64,000 nucleotides of DNA from an uncultured Pseudomonadota bacterium (GTDB taxonomy: Bacteria; Pseudomonadota; Gammaproteobacteria; Steroidobacterales; Steroidobacteraceae). The DNA is taken from contig CAIRLC010000017.1 of the NCBI GenBank assembly GCA_903879335.1, forward strand, positions 186,001 through 250,000, written 5' to 3'. Below, in pieces: positions 8,927 to 17,527 of the stretch. The notes under the pieces are model-generated. The model did no database searches and was not told the origin of the DNA. It was given only the letters and a program-made list of their open reading frames with translations. The translations under genes were made by a program, and so were the position numbers. How positions within the stretch are numbered: position 1 is the stretch's first letter; each line of letters begins with the position of its first letter.

Positions 8927-10521
8927 TCGAAAGACTCCGCACTCACTTCAATCACCATCACTTGTCGCTTCGAGGCGAAATCGCGCAGGACGGTTTTCAA
9001 ACCGTCGAGGTCGCTGACATGATAGTGGGGATAACCGTAGGCTGCGGCGAGCAGCGCAAAATTCGGTGGACGAATATCGACACCCTCCGGCTCGATATCG
9101 ACCGCAATCATTGATGTCTTGATCTCACCGTAACCTTGGTTGTTCCAGACGATGATCGCCGTCCAAGCATCCGCTTCGCGTGGGCCGGCCAGTTCACCGA
9201 GCGAGAACTGCAAGCCGCCGTCACCGGCAAAACAAACCACCGGCGATTCATGCCGGGCAAGACCCGCGCCTGTGGAAGCAGGCAATGCGTAACCCAAAGT
9301 GCCGTAGCCGGTGGCGCTATTAAACCAAGTTCGCGGCGCAGCTGCGGCAAATCCTAAATTGCCAGCGTAGACCACTTGCGTAGAGTCGCCGACGATCGTG
9401 ACGCTAGGTACAGCGTCGCGGATCACATTCAACAACTCGATCTCGCGGACGTATGCTGCGGGCAAAGCAGCCAAGGCGGCCTGACGCGCGTTAAGCGCTC
9501 GTTGTGCGCCATCAGCGCGGCGTGACGGACCCATGTCGAGCGCTAATAAGTCTCGCAATGTGGCCTTCGCATCGCCTACGAGCGGAATCTCTGCCCGCAC
9601 GGAGCGGCGCATCTGATCGTGGTCAATATCAATGCGAATGAGCCCCGGCGGCTGCGGAAATTCGCTGACCGCGTACATGTCGTAGTCGGTTTGTCCAAAC
9701 TCAGTACCGACGGCAAGCACCACATCAGCGGCGGTAACCAGACTGCGTACGGCGTCCAGAGACGGGCTCATCGAAACGCCAAGTGGGTGATCCGGCGGCA
9801 ACAGGCCACGCCCATTCACGGTCATCACCACAGGGGCATCAATGGTCTCGGCCAATTCTCGGAGTTCCGCCGCCGCACCCACGGCCCCACCGCCTGCCAA
9901 AATGACCGGTCGGATCGCGCTACGCAGCCGCTGCGCGGCCATCGCTATTGCGTCTGCCGATGCCGGTAAGGCTGCGGGTGATGTCCAGGTCACCACCTGC
10001 AAGTGGGCGGCCTCGGCGGTCAAAACGTCGCGAGGGATTTCGAGGTAGGTTGGGCCAGGACGGCCGGTAATACGCGCACGAAACACCCGTTCGAGCGCCG
10101 GCGGCAAATCCTCGGGAGCGAGGATGCGCTCAGCGTGCGTAGAGACCCGTTGTCCGATGCCCATCTGATCCGGAATCTCATGGAGAAAGCCCTGACCAGT
10201 GCCCATTTCACCGCGTCGGTTTTCGCTGGAAATGACCAACAGCGGTATGGAGTCTTGCATCGCTTGGGCCATTGCCGTCGCGATGTTCGTTAATCCTGGT
10301 CCAGTGATCGTGAAGCAGACGCCGATGCCACCACCGGCGCGCGCGTAGCCGTCGGCCATAAAGCCTAAACCTTGCTCATGGCGACCGGGCACGTGGCGAA
10401 TGCTTGAGGCGGCAAGGCCTCGATAAAGCTCAAGATTGTGTACGCCTGGAATACCAAATACGTGGCGTACGCCTTGTGCCTCAAGCACTTCAATCAGGTA
10501 CGTACCGAGAGTCTTTTTCAT
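8923..10521 (-). CDS. aruI: Thiamine-diphosphate-dependent 2-oxo acid decarboxylase, AruI-like
   Basis: This 532-residue protein has the three-domain acetolactate synthase/pyruvate decarboxylase layout. The N-terminal pyrimidine-binding domain has the glutamate E49 in RHEQGLGFMADGYA, the central domain runs about 190-320, and the C-terminal cofactor domain has GDGG...NNQGYGEI. The opening HVFGIPGVHNLELYRGL closely resembles AruI, the 5-guanidino-2-oxopentanoate decarboxylase of the arginine transaminase pathway. It is first in a two-gene operon with the AruH-like transaminase and is divergent from the BKACE gene across 117 bases that hold a perfect inverted repeat. No 4-guanidinobutyraldehyde dehydrogenase or guanidinobutyrase follows, so the pathway end is not in view. 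Confidence 0.75.
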   Translation of the reverse strand: MKKTLGTYLIEVLEAQGVRHVFGIPGVHNLELYRGLAASSIRHVPGRHEQGLGFMADGYARAGGGIGVCFTITGPGLTNIATAMAQAMQDSIPLLVISSENRRGEMGTGQGFLHEIPDQMGIGQRVSTHAERILAPEDLPPALERVFRARITGRPGPTYLEIPRDVLTAEAAHLQVVTWTSPAALPASADAIAMAAQRLRSAIRPVILAGGGAVGAAAELRELAETIDAPVVMTVNGRGLLPPDHPLGVSMSPSLDAVRSLVTAADVVLAVGTEFGQTDYDMYAVSEFPQPPGLIRIDIDHDQMRRSVRAEIPLVGDAKATLRDLLALDMGPSRRADGAQRALNARQAALAALPAAYVREIELLNVIRDAVPSVTIVGDSTQVVYAGNLGFAAAAPRTWFNSATGYGTLGYALPASTGAGLARHESPVVCFAGDGGLQFSLGELAGPREADAWTAIIVWNNQGYGEIKTSMIAVDIEPEGVDIRPPNFALLAAAYGYPHYHVSDLDGLKTVLRDFASKRQVMVIEVSAESFE

Positions 10522-10589
10522 GGCCTACCTACCCCGGAAGTCGATCCACAGACAAAGACCGGACGGTGTCCGGGCGCTCTGTGGCGTAA

Positions 10590-10610
10590 ATATTATGACC
10601 GCGATAATAT
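10590..10610. promoter_or_regulatory. Perfect inverted repeat, candidate operator
   Basis: ATATTAT (10590-10596), a 7-base spacer GACCGCG, and ATAATAT (10604-10610) form a perfect dyad in the 117-bp region between the divergent AruI-like and BKACE genes. Its AT-rich arms also look like -10 elements, so a bound repressor could block both promoters. The TetR/BetI-like protein at 26515-27183 is the most likely partner. This is inference, supported by the same ATATTAT half-site upstream of the carnitine dehydrogenase operon. Confidence 0.55.
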
Positions 10611-10638
10611 GACGGAACGGTCTTAAGAGGGGAGCCCC

Positions 10639-11538
10639 ATGAACCAAGATGTCATGATTACGTGCGCCGTTACCGGCGACGATTCGAAAGTCACCAAGAG
10701 CCCATACTGTGCAGTAACGCCGGACGAAATCGCTCAGAGCGCCATCGACGCCGCCAAGGCTGGTGCAGCGATTGTCCACATTCACGTGCGCGACCCTGAA
10801 ACCGGCAATTTCTCGATGGAGACCAAGCACTACCGCGCGGTCGTCAAAGCCATCCGCGAAAGCGGCACCGACGTGATTGTGAACCTCACCTGCGGCATGG
10901 GCGGCTACATCGTCATCGGCAATGAAGGCCTGAAAGATACACCTGCGCCGGGTAGCGATTTCTGCACCCAGGAAGATCGGATGCGCCACGTCATCGATCT
11001 GTGTGAGGAAGGCAAATACCGACCGGACATCTGCACGCTCGACTGCGGCAGCCTCAACTTCGGCGACGGCGACCGTGCCTATATTTCAACCCCGAACTAT
11101 CTGCGCCAAGGCGCAGCGATCTGCAAAGATCTCGGCGTCAAACCAGAATTTGAAATTTTCGACACTGGCAATCTTTGGTTCGTCAAACAGATGATTAAAG
11201 AAGGCCTGGTACTGCCACCGCCATTGATCCAGCTGTGCATGGGTATCGCTTGGGGTGCGCCGGCCAACACCGAACATCTCCTCGCCATGAAGAACTTCAT
11301 GCCAGAGGGCGCGGTCTGGTCATCGTTCGCGATCAGCCGCATGCAGATGCCGTGGGTCGCCAACTCGGTCGTCAACGGCGGCAACGTCCGCGTTGGCCTT
11401 GAGGACAACTTGTATCTGTCCAAGGGCGTCTACGCGTCGAACGCACAGCTTGTGACCAAGGCCCGCGGTATTGTGGAAGCCATGGGTGCCCGAGTCATTG
11501 GACCGGCGGAAGTGCGCGAGCGTCTGAAGATCGGCTGA
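10639..11538 (+). CDS. cdhC: Beta-keto acid cleavage enzyme (BKACE), 3-dehydrocarnitine:acetyl-CoA type
   Basis: This 299-residue DUF849/BKACE TIM barrel has the zinc ligands H47 and H49 in HIHVRDPETG and the family motif GGNVRVGLEDNLYL near residue 255. BKACE enzymes condense a 3-oxo acid with acetyl-CoA. In carnitine breakdown the reaction is 3-dehydrocarnitine + acetyl-CoA to betainyl-CoA + acetoacetate. A strong ribosome site (GAGGGGAG) precedes the ATG. The next gene is a small hotdog thioesterase fit to release glycine betaine, and a fused carnitine dehydrogenase lies 16 kb away, so assignment to 3-dehydrocarnitine is well supported by context. Other BKACE substrates cannot be excluded from sequence alone. 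Confidence 0.85.
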   Translation: MNQDVMITCAVTGDDSKVTKSPYCAVTPDEIAQSAIDAAKAGAAIVHIHVRDPETGNFSMETKHYRAVVKAIRESGTDVIVNLTCGMGGYIVIGNEGLKDTPAPGSDFCTQEDRMRHVIDLCEEGKYRPDICTLDCGSLNFGDGDRAYISTPNYLRQGAAICKDLGVKPEFEIFDTGNLWFVKQMIKEGLVLPPPLIQLCMGIAWGAPANTEHLLAMKNFMPEGAVWSSFAISRMQMPWVANSVVNGGNVRVGLEDNLYLSKGVYASNAQLVTKARGIVEAMGARVIGPAEVRERLKIG

Positions 11539-11548
11539 GGTCGCCCGC

Positions 11549-12025
11549 ATGTCCGCACGCGTCATTTTTCGCACGCCGATCCATCCCGATTGGATCGACT
11601 ATAACCAGCATCTCAACGATGCCTACTATGTAGTCGCCATGAGTCGCGCTTGCGATTCCTTCATGGTGGCCGTGGGCATCGACGAGGCGTACCGGACAAG
11701 TACGCAGTGCACGTTGTACTCATTAGAAGCGCATACGCACTGGTTGCGGGAAGTGAAGTTCGGCGAAATACTGGAAATCGGCGCTCACGTGATCGGTTTC
11801 GATAACAAACGCGTGCACCTCGGTTTCGAAGTTCGGGTCGAAGGGAAAGACGACTTAGCCGCTACCGGTGAGTTCATGCTGCTGCATTATCGACAGGGGG
11901 AGAACGCCGGTGCAGCCACCTTCCCGGAGGCCATTCGTGCAGCCATCGGCGCATTTAATGGTCCTGATGCCGGTGAGTGGCCGGGACCGAGCTCCCGCGC
12001 TCTGACCTTAGTGAAGCGCGCATGA
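11549..12025 (+). CDS. cdhB: Hotdog-fold acyl-CoA thioesterase, betainyl-CoA type
   Basis: This 158-residue single hotdog domain of the 4-hydroxybenzoyl-CoA thioesterase type has the motif D17-Y-N-x-H-x-N23 at the active site. The gene follows the BKACE gene by 10 bases and its stop overlaps the start of the acyl-CoA synthetase gene (ATGA). In Pseudomonas the cdhCAB genes pair a BKACE with a thioesterase that hydrolyses betainyl-CoA to glycine betaine, and the order here matches that role. A second thioesterase domain is fused to the carnitine dehydrogenase of this window, so the two may have different CoA-ester substrates. Confidence 0.8.
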   Translation: MSARVIFRTPIHPDWIDYNQHLNDAYYVVAMSRACDSFMVAVGIDEAYRTSTQCTLYSLEAHTHWLREVKFGEILEIGAHVIGFDNKRVHLGFEVRVEGKDDLAATGEFMLLHYRQGENAGAATFPEAIRAAIGAFNGPDAGEWPGPSSRALTLVKRA

Positions 12026-14079
12026 ATCGCGAGTCACTGCGTCGCCTATTGGCGCCGAAGACGCTCGCACTCGTCGGAGGCCATTGGACCGATGCGGTGG
12101 CGAATGCATGCCGCCAGATCGGTTACGCCGGTGAAATTTGGCGCATACATCCGACCCGGGAGTCGGATGAACGCACTACCTACTACCGCTCCATTGCAGA
12201 GTTACCGGGTGCGCCGGACGCCTCATTTCTTGCCGCTCCAGCGGCGGATATCCCAACGCTCGCAGGCGCGCTGAATCAACGCGGCGCCGGTGGCTTCGTG
12301 TGCTTCGCCTCGGGTTTCGATGAAACCGCCACCGATGCGGGGCGGCAAATGACCGCCGACCTCGTGACTCAATCGGGCGACCTCGCTTTCACGGGTCCCA
12401 ATTGCTATGGCCTCGTGAATTACTTCGATCGCGCGGCACTCTGGCCCGATCAAGTCGTGGGAGGTGCCCGTTCTGATCGTGGCGTCGCCATCCTGTGTCA
12501 AAGCGGAACCATCTCGCTGACGCTAATGTTCAATCAGCGTGACCTGCCGATTGGCTATGTGATTTCGGTTGGTAATCAGACTCGTCTCGCTTTGGAAGAC
12601 CTGATCGAAGTTTTGTCGGAAGACTCGCGAGTCACCGCTTTCGGTTTGTATATCGAGGGCATCAAAGATGCCGATCGATTCGCACGTGCCGTCAACACCG
12701 CGCGTGCTGCCGGCAAGCCGATTGCACTCGTTAAATCGGGTCGAACCGCCGCCGCCGCACAGGCTGCGGCCACCCATACCGGCGCAATGGCCGGCGCTGA
12801 TCAGGTCTTTGACGCGTACTGTCGGGATGCTGGTATCGCCCGCTGCGATACCTTGGCCTCGCTCGTCGAAACCCTGAAAGTCCTACACTCCGGCGGTCCA
12901 TTACCCGGCCGCAAGGTATTGGTGATGGGGGCTTCGGGTGGCGACATGGCGATGACATCGGATGTGGCTCGCCATACGTCCCTCGAGTTCCCGCCGCTTT
13001 CCCCTGATATCCGCCTGTTGGTGCAGGAGGCGGTGGGACCGAGAGTCACCATCGCTAACCCCTTCGATTTTCACACCTACATCTGGTTCAACCAACCGAA
13101 GATGCAGGCCTTGTTTGCAAGCGTATTTAAGGCCGGCTACGACGCCGTCGCTTTCATGCTCGACTGCCCGCCCGCTGATCGGTCGGATACCTCAGCATTT
13201 GATGGCCCGATTAGACTGTTCGTGGACGAGGCGAAGAAAGCGGGCGTGCGCGCCGCCATGTTGGCCTCATTGCCGGAAACGCTCTACGAAGACATGCGTT
13301 CTTATTGCACCCAGCATGGCGTTATTCCCCTTCAAGGACAGCGCGAAGGCCTCGAGGCGCTGGATGCCGCCGCACACATCGGTGCTCGCTGGCAGAACGG
13401 CGCCCCCGTCGCCTTGCAGCGCCCATCAAAATATGCGACCGCAACGCGGACGCTGCGTGAAGATGAAGGCAAGGCCGCCCTCGCCGCTTATGGATTGCCC
13501 GTCCCTGGCGCCCGTACCGTCGCGATTGCTGAGGCCGCTTCTGCAGCTGAAACCATCGGCTTTCCGGTGGTCATCAAAGCCGCGAGCGCCGATCTGGCCC
13601 ATAAGTCGGATGTGGGCGGTGTTGCGCTCAACATTCGATCAGCCGACGAAGCGACTGCAACTGCGACGCGACTCGCAGCGCTTAGCGATCACGTGCTCGT
13701 TGAGCAGATGGTTGTCGATGGCGTGGCAGAGGTACTGGTCGGCATCACCGTGGATCCACAATTCGGTCAAGTGCTGGTGATTGGCGCCGGCGGCGTCTTG
13801 ACCGAGTACCTACACGACAGCACCAGCCTACTCCCGCCATTCACTGAAGCCTCCGTGCGCGAAGGTCTTGGACGGCTCAATGTGAAACGACTGCTCAATG
13901 GTTTCCGGGGCAAACCCGCCGGCGACGTCGACGCACTCGTTGGCGCCATTTTGGCCGTGGCCCGCTACGCCTCGGCCAATGTGGATACGCTGGTCGAATT
14001 AGACGTCAATCCCATCATCGTTCGGCCGCAAGGCCGGGGCGTCGTCGCAGTCGACGCGCTCGTACGCATCGCGGAGTAA
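12022..14079 (+). CDS. Acyl-CoA synthetase, ADP(NDP)-forming, candidate betaine:CoA ligase
   Basis: The ATG at 12022 overlaps the thioesterase stop and gives 685 residues. The order is a CoA-binding Rossmann domain (about 10-130), a succinyl-CoA-ligase-like domain with the likely phospho-histidine H252 in THTGAMAG, and an ATP-grasp domain (about 480-685) with FPVVIKAASADLAHKSDVGGV. This is the fused alpha-beta form of ADP-forming acetyl-CoA synthetase. It makes acyl-CoA from acid, CoA and ATP. Between a carnitine thioesterase and CaiD it is a natural candidate to activate gamma-butyrobetaine, crotonobetaine or carnitine, which is inference. Classical CaiC is AMP-forming, so this would be a non-homologous replacement. 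Confidence 0.85.
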   Translation: MNRESLRRLLAPKTLALVGGHWTDAVANACRQIGYAGEIWRIHPTRESDERTTYYRSIAELPGAPDASFLAAPAADIPTLAGALNQRGAGGFVCFASGFDETATDAGRQMTADLVTQSGDLAFTGPNCYGLVNYFDRAALWPDQVVGGARSDRGVAILCQSGTISLTLMFNQRDLPIGYVISVGNQTRLALEDLIEVLSEDSRVTAFGLYIEGIKDADRFARAVNTARAAGKPIALVKSGRTAAAAQAAATHTGAMAGADQVFDAYCRDAGIARCDTLASLVETLKVLHSGGPLPGRKVLVMGASGGDMAMTSDVARHTSLEFPPLSPDIRLLVQEAVGPRVTIANPFDFHTYIWFNQPKMQALFASVFKAGYDAVAFMLDCPPADRSDTSAFDGPIRLFVDEAKKAGVRAAMLASLPETLYEDMRSYCTQHGVIPLQGQREGLEALDAAAHIGARWQNGAPVALQRPSKYATATRTLREDEGKAALAAYGLPVPGARTVAIAEAASAAETIGFPVVIKAASADLAHKSDVGGVALNIRSADEATATATRLAALSDHVLVEQMVVDGVAEVLVGITVDPQFGQVLVIGAGGVLTEYLHDSTSLLPPFTEASVREGLGRLNVKRLLNGFRGKPAGDVDALVGAILAVARYASANVDTLVELDVNPIIVRPQGRGVVAVDALVRIAE

Positions 14080-14084
14080 TCAGC

Positions 14085-14867
14085 ATGGCCATCGACGGCG
14101 GCGTTCGCACCGAACGCAACAACGGCATTCTAGAAGTCACGATCGATCGCCCAAAGGCGAACGCGATCGCACTGTCAACCAGTCGGCAACTCAACGAGAT
14201 CTGGACCGATTTTCGCAACGACGCAGAGTTGCGGGTCGCCATTCTGACCGGCGCAGGCCATAAATTCTTCTCCCCAGGCTGGGATCTGAAAGGCGCCGCC
14301 GACGGCGAAGCGTCCGACTCGGATTGGGGGGTCGGCGGCTTTGGCGGATTGAACTACCCACGTAATCTCGACAAGCCCGTTATCGCCGCGGTGAATGGCA
14401 TCGCCTTCGGTGGCGGCTTTGAACTGATGCTCGGTTGCGATCTCATCGTTGCGGAAGAGCACGCGACCTTTGCGTTGCCTGAAATAAAAGTCGGCGTCCT
14501 CGCCGACGCCGCCACCATCAAGCTGCGCCGGCGGATCCCCTACCACGTGGCAGTCGAAATGCTCATGCTCGGTCGCACGATGGACGCGACCGAAGCCAAG
14601 CACTGGGGCCTGATCAACTGGGTCGTGCCCTCGGGCGGCGCCATGGAGAAGGCGCGCGAAGTCGCCCGCATGATCGCCGATGGACCCCCACTCTTATTCC
14701 CGGCCATCAAGCAATTGCTGCAGCACAGCGAAATGATCCCGCAGAATGAAGCGTTCGAATTGCATGACGCCTTGGGCGCCGTACAGCGGGTGTTGCGCTC
14801 CGAGGACCTCCTGGAGGGAGCCCGAGCCTTCGCCGATAAGCGTAAACCCGAATGGAAGGGGCGTTAA
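14085..14867 (+). CDS. caiD: Carnitinyl-CoA dehydratase / crotonobetainyl-CoA hydratase
   Basis: This 260-residue enoyl-CoA hydratase/isomerase family protein is very close to E. coli CaiD (261 residues). It shares GWDLK.AA.GEA, NLDKPVIAAVNG.AFGGGFEL with the glutamate E113, and the ending LHSED/LRSED..EG..AFA.KR.P.WKGR. CaiD interconverts crotonobetainyl-CoA and L-carnitinyl-CoA. The gene lies 5 bases after the acyl-CoA synthetase stop, as the last gene of the BKACE operon. With the acyl-CoA dehydrogenase at 25337-26500 it could form the oxidative route from gamma-butyrobetainyl-CoA to L-carnitinyl-CoA. Confidence 0.88.
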   Translation: MAIDGGVRTERNNGILEVTIDRPKANAIALSTSRQLNEIWTDFRNDAELRVAILTGAGHKFFSPGWDLKGAADGEASDSDWGVGGFGGLNYPRNLDKPVIAAVNGIAFGGGFELMLGCDLIVAEEHATFALPEIKVGVLADAATIKLRRRIPYHVAVEMLMLGRTMDATEAKHWGLINWVVPSGGAMEKAREVARMIADGPPLLFPAIKQLLQHSEMIPQNEAFELHDALGAVQRVLRSEDLLEGARAFADKRKPEWKGR

Positions 14868-14906
14868 ACACTGACATCTAGGGTTAGGTAGAGATACGAT
14901 CGGGGG

Positions 14907-16166
14907 ATGAACACCTCCAATCGTATCGCCACCCTCGCCATTGTTCTCTCGCTGACCGGCGGCATCGCCGAACAAGCCAGTGCTGCGGCATTGCCGCGCG
15001 CCACACCCGAATCCGTCGGGTTGTCCAGTGATCGCTTGAAGCGCCTCGATGACCGCATTGATGCCGCCATCCGCGATGGCCGCTCGGCGGGCGCCGTCGT
15101 CGTGATCGCGCGGAAAGGTCGCTTGGCTTACGAAAAAGCCTACGGGAATGCGGACATCAATTCGCATCAACCGATGCGAACGGATCAGTACTTTCGCCTT
15201 TATTCCATGACGAAGCCCGTGACGGCGGTCGCTTTGTTGTCGCTCTTCGAACAGGGCAAATTCCAGCTCTCCGACCCGCTGTCAAAGTACTTGCCTGAAT
15301 TCGCCCACGTTCAGGTTTACGTCGGTGAAGGAAACGACGGGCAGCCTCAGTACGCTGCCCCGAAACGGCCGATCACGATCGAAGACGTGTTCCGCCACAC
15401 GGCAGGCTTTGTTTACGGTGTATTCGGCGACACCGCCGTCGATCGCGCCTATCGCACGGCGCAAATTGATTACGGCCATTCCGAATCCGTCGGCGACATG
15501 ACTCATCATATGGCCTCAATGCCCCTCGTGGCGCAACCGGGGACACAGTGGATCTACAGTTATGCTGCTGATGTACAGGCCTATTTGGTCGAATACTTTT
15601 CGGGTCTGCCGTTTGAAACCTACGTCCGTCAGACGATCCTCGATCCACTGAACATGCACGACACTGTCTTCGGCGTGCCGTCAGACCGTTCTGACCGATT
15701 TGCGACGCTCTACAGCCCGAACCCACAGGGCGGCCTCGTCGTCATACCCGGCGGCGCCAACTACGAGCGCTTCACCGCCCATCCGTTTGGAGGCGCAGGC
15801 CTTTCCGGCACGCCCGATGATTATTTGCGCTTTGCGCAGATGCTATTGGATGGGGGCACACTGGAAGGCCACCGCATCCTGAGCCGCAAGACGGTCGAGA
15901 TGATGAGCTCGGATCATCTCGGCACGATCAGCACGCCCTGGCAAGGCTACGGCTTTGGTCTTGGCGTAGGCGTGTTAAAGGATCCAGTCGCGTATGGCCA
16001 ACTGGGTTCCCCGGGGCAATTCGGTTGGAGCGGTTACGCCACCACCACCGTCATCATTGACCCGAAGGAGTCGATGGTGGCGATGTACTTTGAACAAGTC
16101 CTACCGGAAGACTTCGGGCTGCTGTCCGATTGGACCAACCTCGTGTACCAATCGATCGCAGACTAA
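14907..16166 (+). CDS. Serine hydrolase, beta-lactamase/EstB family, secreted
   Basis: This 419-residue protein has a signal peptide ending near residue 27 (AEQASAAA). The serine-lysine pair S100-M-T-K103 and the tyrosine motif IYSYAADV near residue 225 are typical of the class C beta-lactamase-like esterase family. The late GFGLGVGV and GYATT segments match the third motif region. It acts in the periplasm or on the surface and may cleave esters. An acylcarnitine or choline ester is a tempting guess but there is no direct evidence. It follows caiD by 39 bases. The G-rich ribosome site touches the ATG, so translation may be weak or the start slightly wrong. Confidence 0.85.
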   Translation: MNTSNRIATLAIVLSLTGGIAEQASAAALPRATPESVGLSSDRLKRLDDRIDAAIRDGRSAGAVVVIARKGRLAYEKAYGNADINSHQPMRTDQYFRLYSMTKPVTAVALLSLFEQGKFQLSDPLSKYLPEFAHVQVYVGEGNDGQPQYAAPKRPITIEDVFRHTAGFVYGVFGDTAVDRAYRTAQIDYGHSESVGDMTHHMASMPLVAQPGTQWIYSYAADVQAYLVEYFSGLPFETYVRQTILDPLNMHDTVFGVPSDRSDRFATLYSPNPQGGLVVIPGGANYERFTAHPFGGAGLSGTPDDYLRFAQMLLDGGTLEGHRILSRKTVEMMSSDHLGTISTPWQGYGFGLGVGVLKDPVAYGQLGSPGQFGWSGYATTTVIIDPKESMVAMYFEQVLPEDFGLLSDWTNLVYQSIAD

Positions 16167-16167
16167 A

Positions 16168-17313
16168 TCAACCGATTCGGGTACGGGCCAGACGCTCTTC
16201 ATTGAGCCGATAGCCCATACCCGGCGTCAGTCCAAGATCAATCCAGCCCTCGGCATCCACCACGAGTGGCTCAGCCATCAAGAAATCCCGACGGTCGAGA
16301 CTCCATTCTGGTGGGTCGTAAGGGAACTCTAGGAATGGCACGTCTGCGCATCCGCCGCAGAGGTGGGCATTGGCGGTAACACCCATGCCGTTTGTCCACG
16401 TGTGAGGCGTGAAAATCAGATTGTGCTCTTGCGCCATCAGCGCCACTCGGCGACAGCCGGTGATGCCACCCACCAACGCCACGTCAGGCTGTAAGACGTC
16501 GAGACAGCGTCCATCGATCAGGTCGCGGAAATCCGTCAGCGAGCGAGTCATTTCACCGCCGGCAATGCGCACGTCCACGGCCTCGCGCAACGAGCGCATT
16601 CCGCTCGCGTCGGCGCGGTGCAGAGGCTCTTCCATCCAATAAACGTTGAGGCGTTCCAGCTCTCGCGCGACGACCAACGCGTCCTTATAGGTCCACGGAG
16701 CTTCGGTATCCCAAGCCATACGCCAACCCTGATTGCAGTCGACCATCAAGTCGATACGATCACCGAGGCGAGCCCTCACCGCTTCGAGCGCCTGAATATC
16801 CTCGCGCCAGTCACCACGATGGAAGCGCAATTTGAGCGCCGGAAAGCCCTCGGCCAGCATGCGTTCGGCGACGTCTGCCGTCTCCGCCGGGCTGCGCAAG
16901 GTGCCTGATGAGGCATAGGCTCGCACTTTCCGCGATAACCCACCCAAGAGCTTCCAGCACGGCTGCCCCGTGATTTTACCGGCCAAGTCCCAGAGCGCCA
17001 GGTCCAAGGGCCAGCAACGGCCGTAATGGAAATCAATATGGGAAAGTACCCGGTAGTGACGCTCAATCGCGAGCGGATCGCGCCCGATGAACAAATTCTC
17101 GTGACCGGCGAAGCCCACCATCAAGTCACCCGAGGCGACACCCTCGAGTCCAGTATCGGTCCGCACCCGCACGACCGTGGCATCGAAATGCACCCGTGGT
17201 TTGGTGTCCCAACTTGCCCGAAAAGGCGGATCCAACGGCAGCCGGTGGTGGCTAATCTCGATGGCAGCAATCTTGTGCTCAATCGCGGGTTGGGTAGGCA
17301 ACAGATCGGTCAT
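16168..17313 (-). CDS. Enolase-superfamily enzyme, mandelate racemase/muconate lactonising type
   Basis: I choose the ATG at 17313 (381 residues), because the longer frame adds about 49 low-complexity residues before the usual N-terminal domain. The capping domain covers about 10-130 and the barrel the rest. Metal ligands are D192 (VDCNQGW), E228/E229 (MEEPL) and E254 (AGGEM), and the base pair is K161-L-R163 with H304 (PHTW). The sugar-acid dehydratase subgroup often has KxR/KxH plus His, so a dehydratase or epimerase is plausible, but the substrate is unknown. It converges on the hydrolase gene with 1 base between stops and is divergent from the LysR gene. Confidence 0.82.
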   Translation of the reverse strand: MTDLLPTQPAIEHKIAAIEISHHRLPLDPPFRASWDTKPRVHFDATVVRVRTDTGLEGVASGDLMVGFAGHENLFIGRDPLAIERHYRVLSHIDFHYGRCWPLDLALWDLAGKITGQPCWKLLGGLSRKVRAYASSGTLRSPAETADVAERMLAEGFPALKLRFHRGDWREDIQALEAVRARLGDRIDLMVDCNQGWRMAWDTEAPWTYKDALVVARELERLNVYWMEEPLHRADASGMRSLREAVDVRIAGGEMTRSLTDFRDLIDGRCLDVLQPDVALVGGITGCRRVALMAQEHNLIFTPHTWTNGMGVTANAHLCGGCADVPFLEFPYDPPEWSLDRRDFLMAEPLVVDAEGWIDLGLTPGMGYRLNEERLARTRIG

Positions 17314-17527
17314 GGCGTGGAGATCCCTAGCTTTTGGTGTGGGCGTCATCAGCGCCGAGCAATGTAACTCAGAGGCCGAAAGACGCAACCCAGCCGCCTT
17401 GCCATTAAATGGATTCGTGCATCTGAAAAAGGCATTGCAGGCCGGACGGACTTGCCCCAACCTGCGCAGTCACGCCCCGCTGGCCTTCTTGCCGGGACAT
17501 TTTCGGGGCTGCATTAGGGGGAACCTC
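17314..17527. promoter_or_regulatory. Divergent regulatory region of the enolase-superfamily and LysR genes
   Basis: The 214-base gap separates a minus-strand enzyme gene from the plus-strand LysR gene, the usual place for a LysR operator that controls both. I see no repeat strong enough to name as the operator. A GGGGG ribosome site lies 7 bases before the LysR ATG. Confidence 0.35.

Noticed and set aside
12962-13780. 272-codon frame inside the acyl-CoA synthetase
   Set aside because: Composition is Arg/Pro/Ser rich, as in an out-of-frame shadow.
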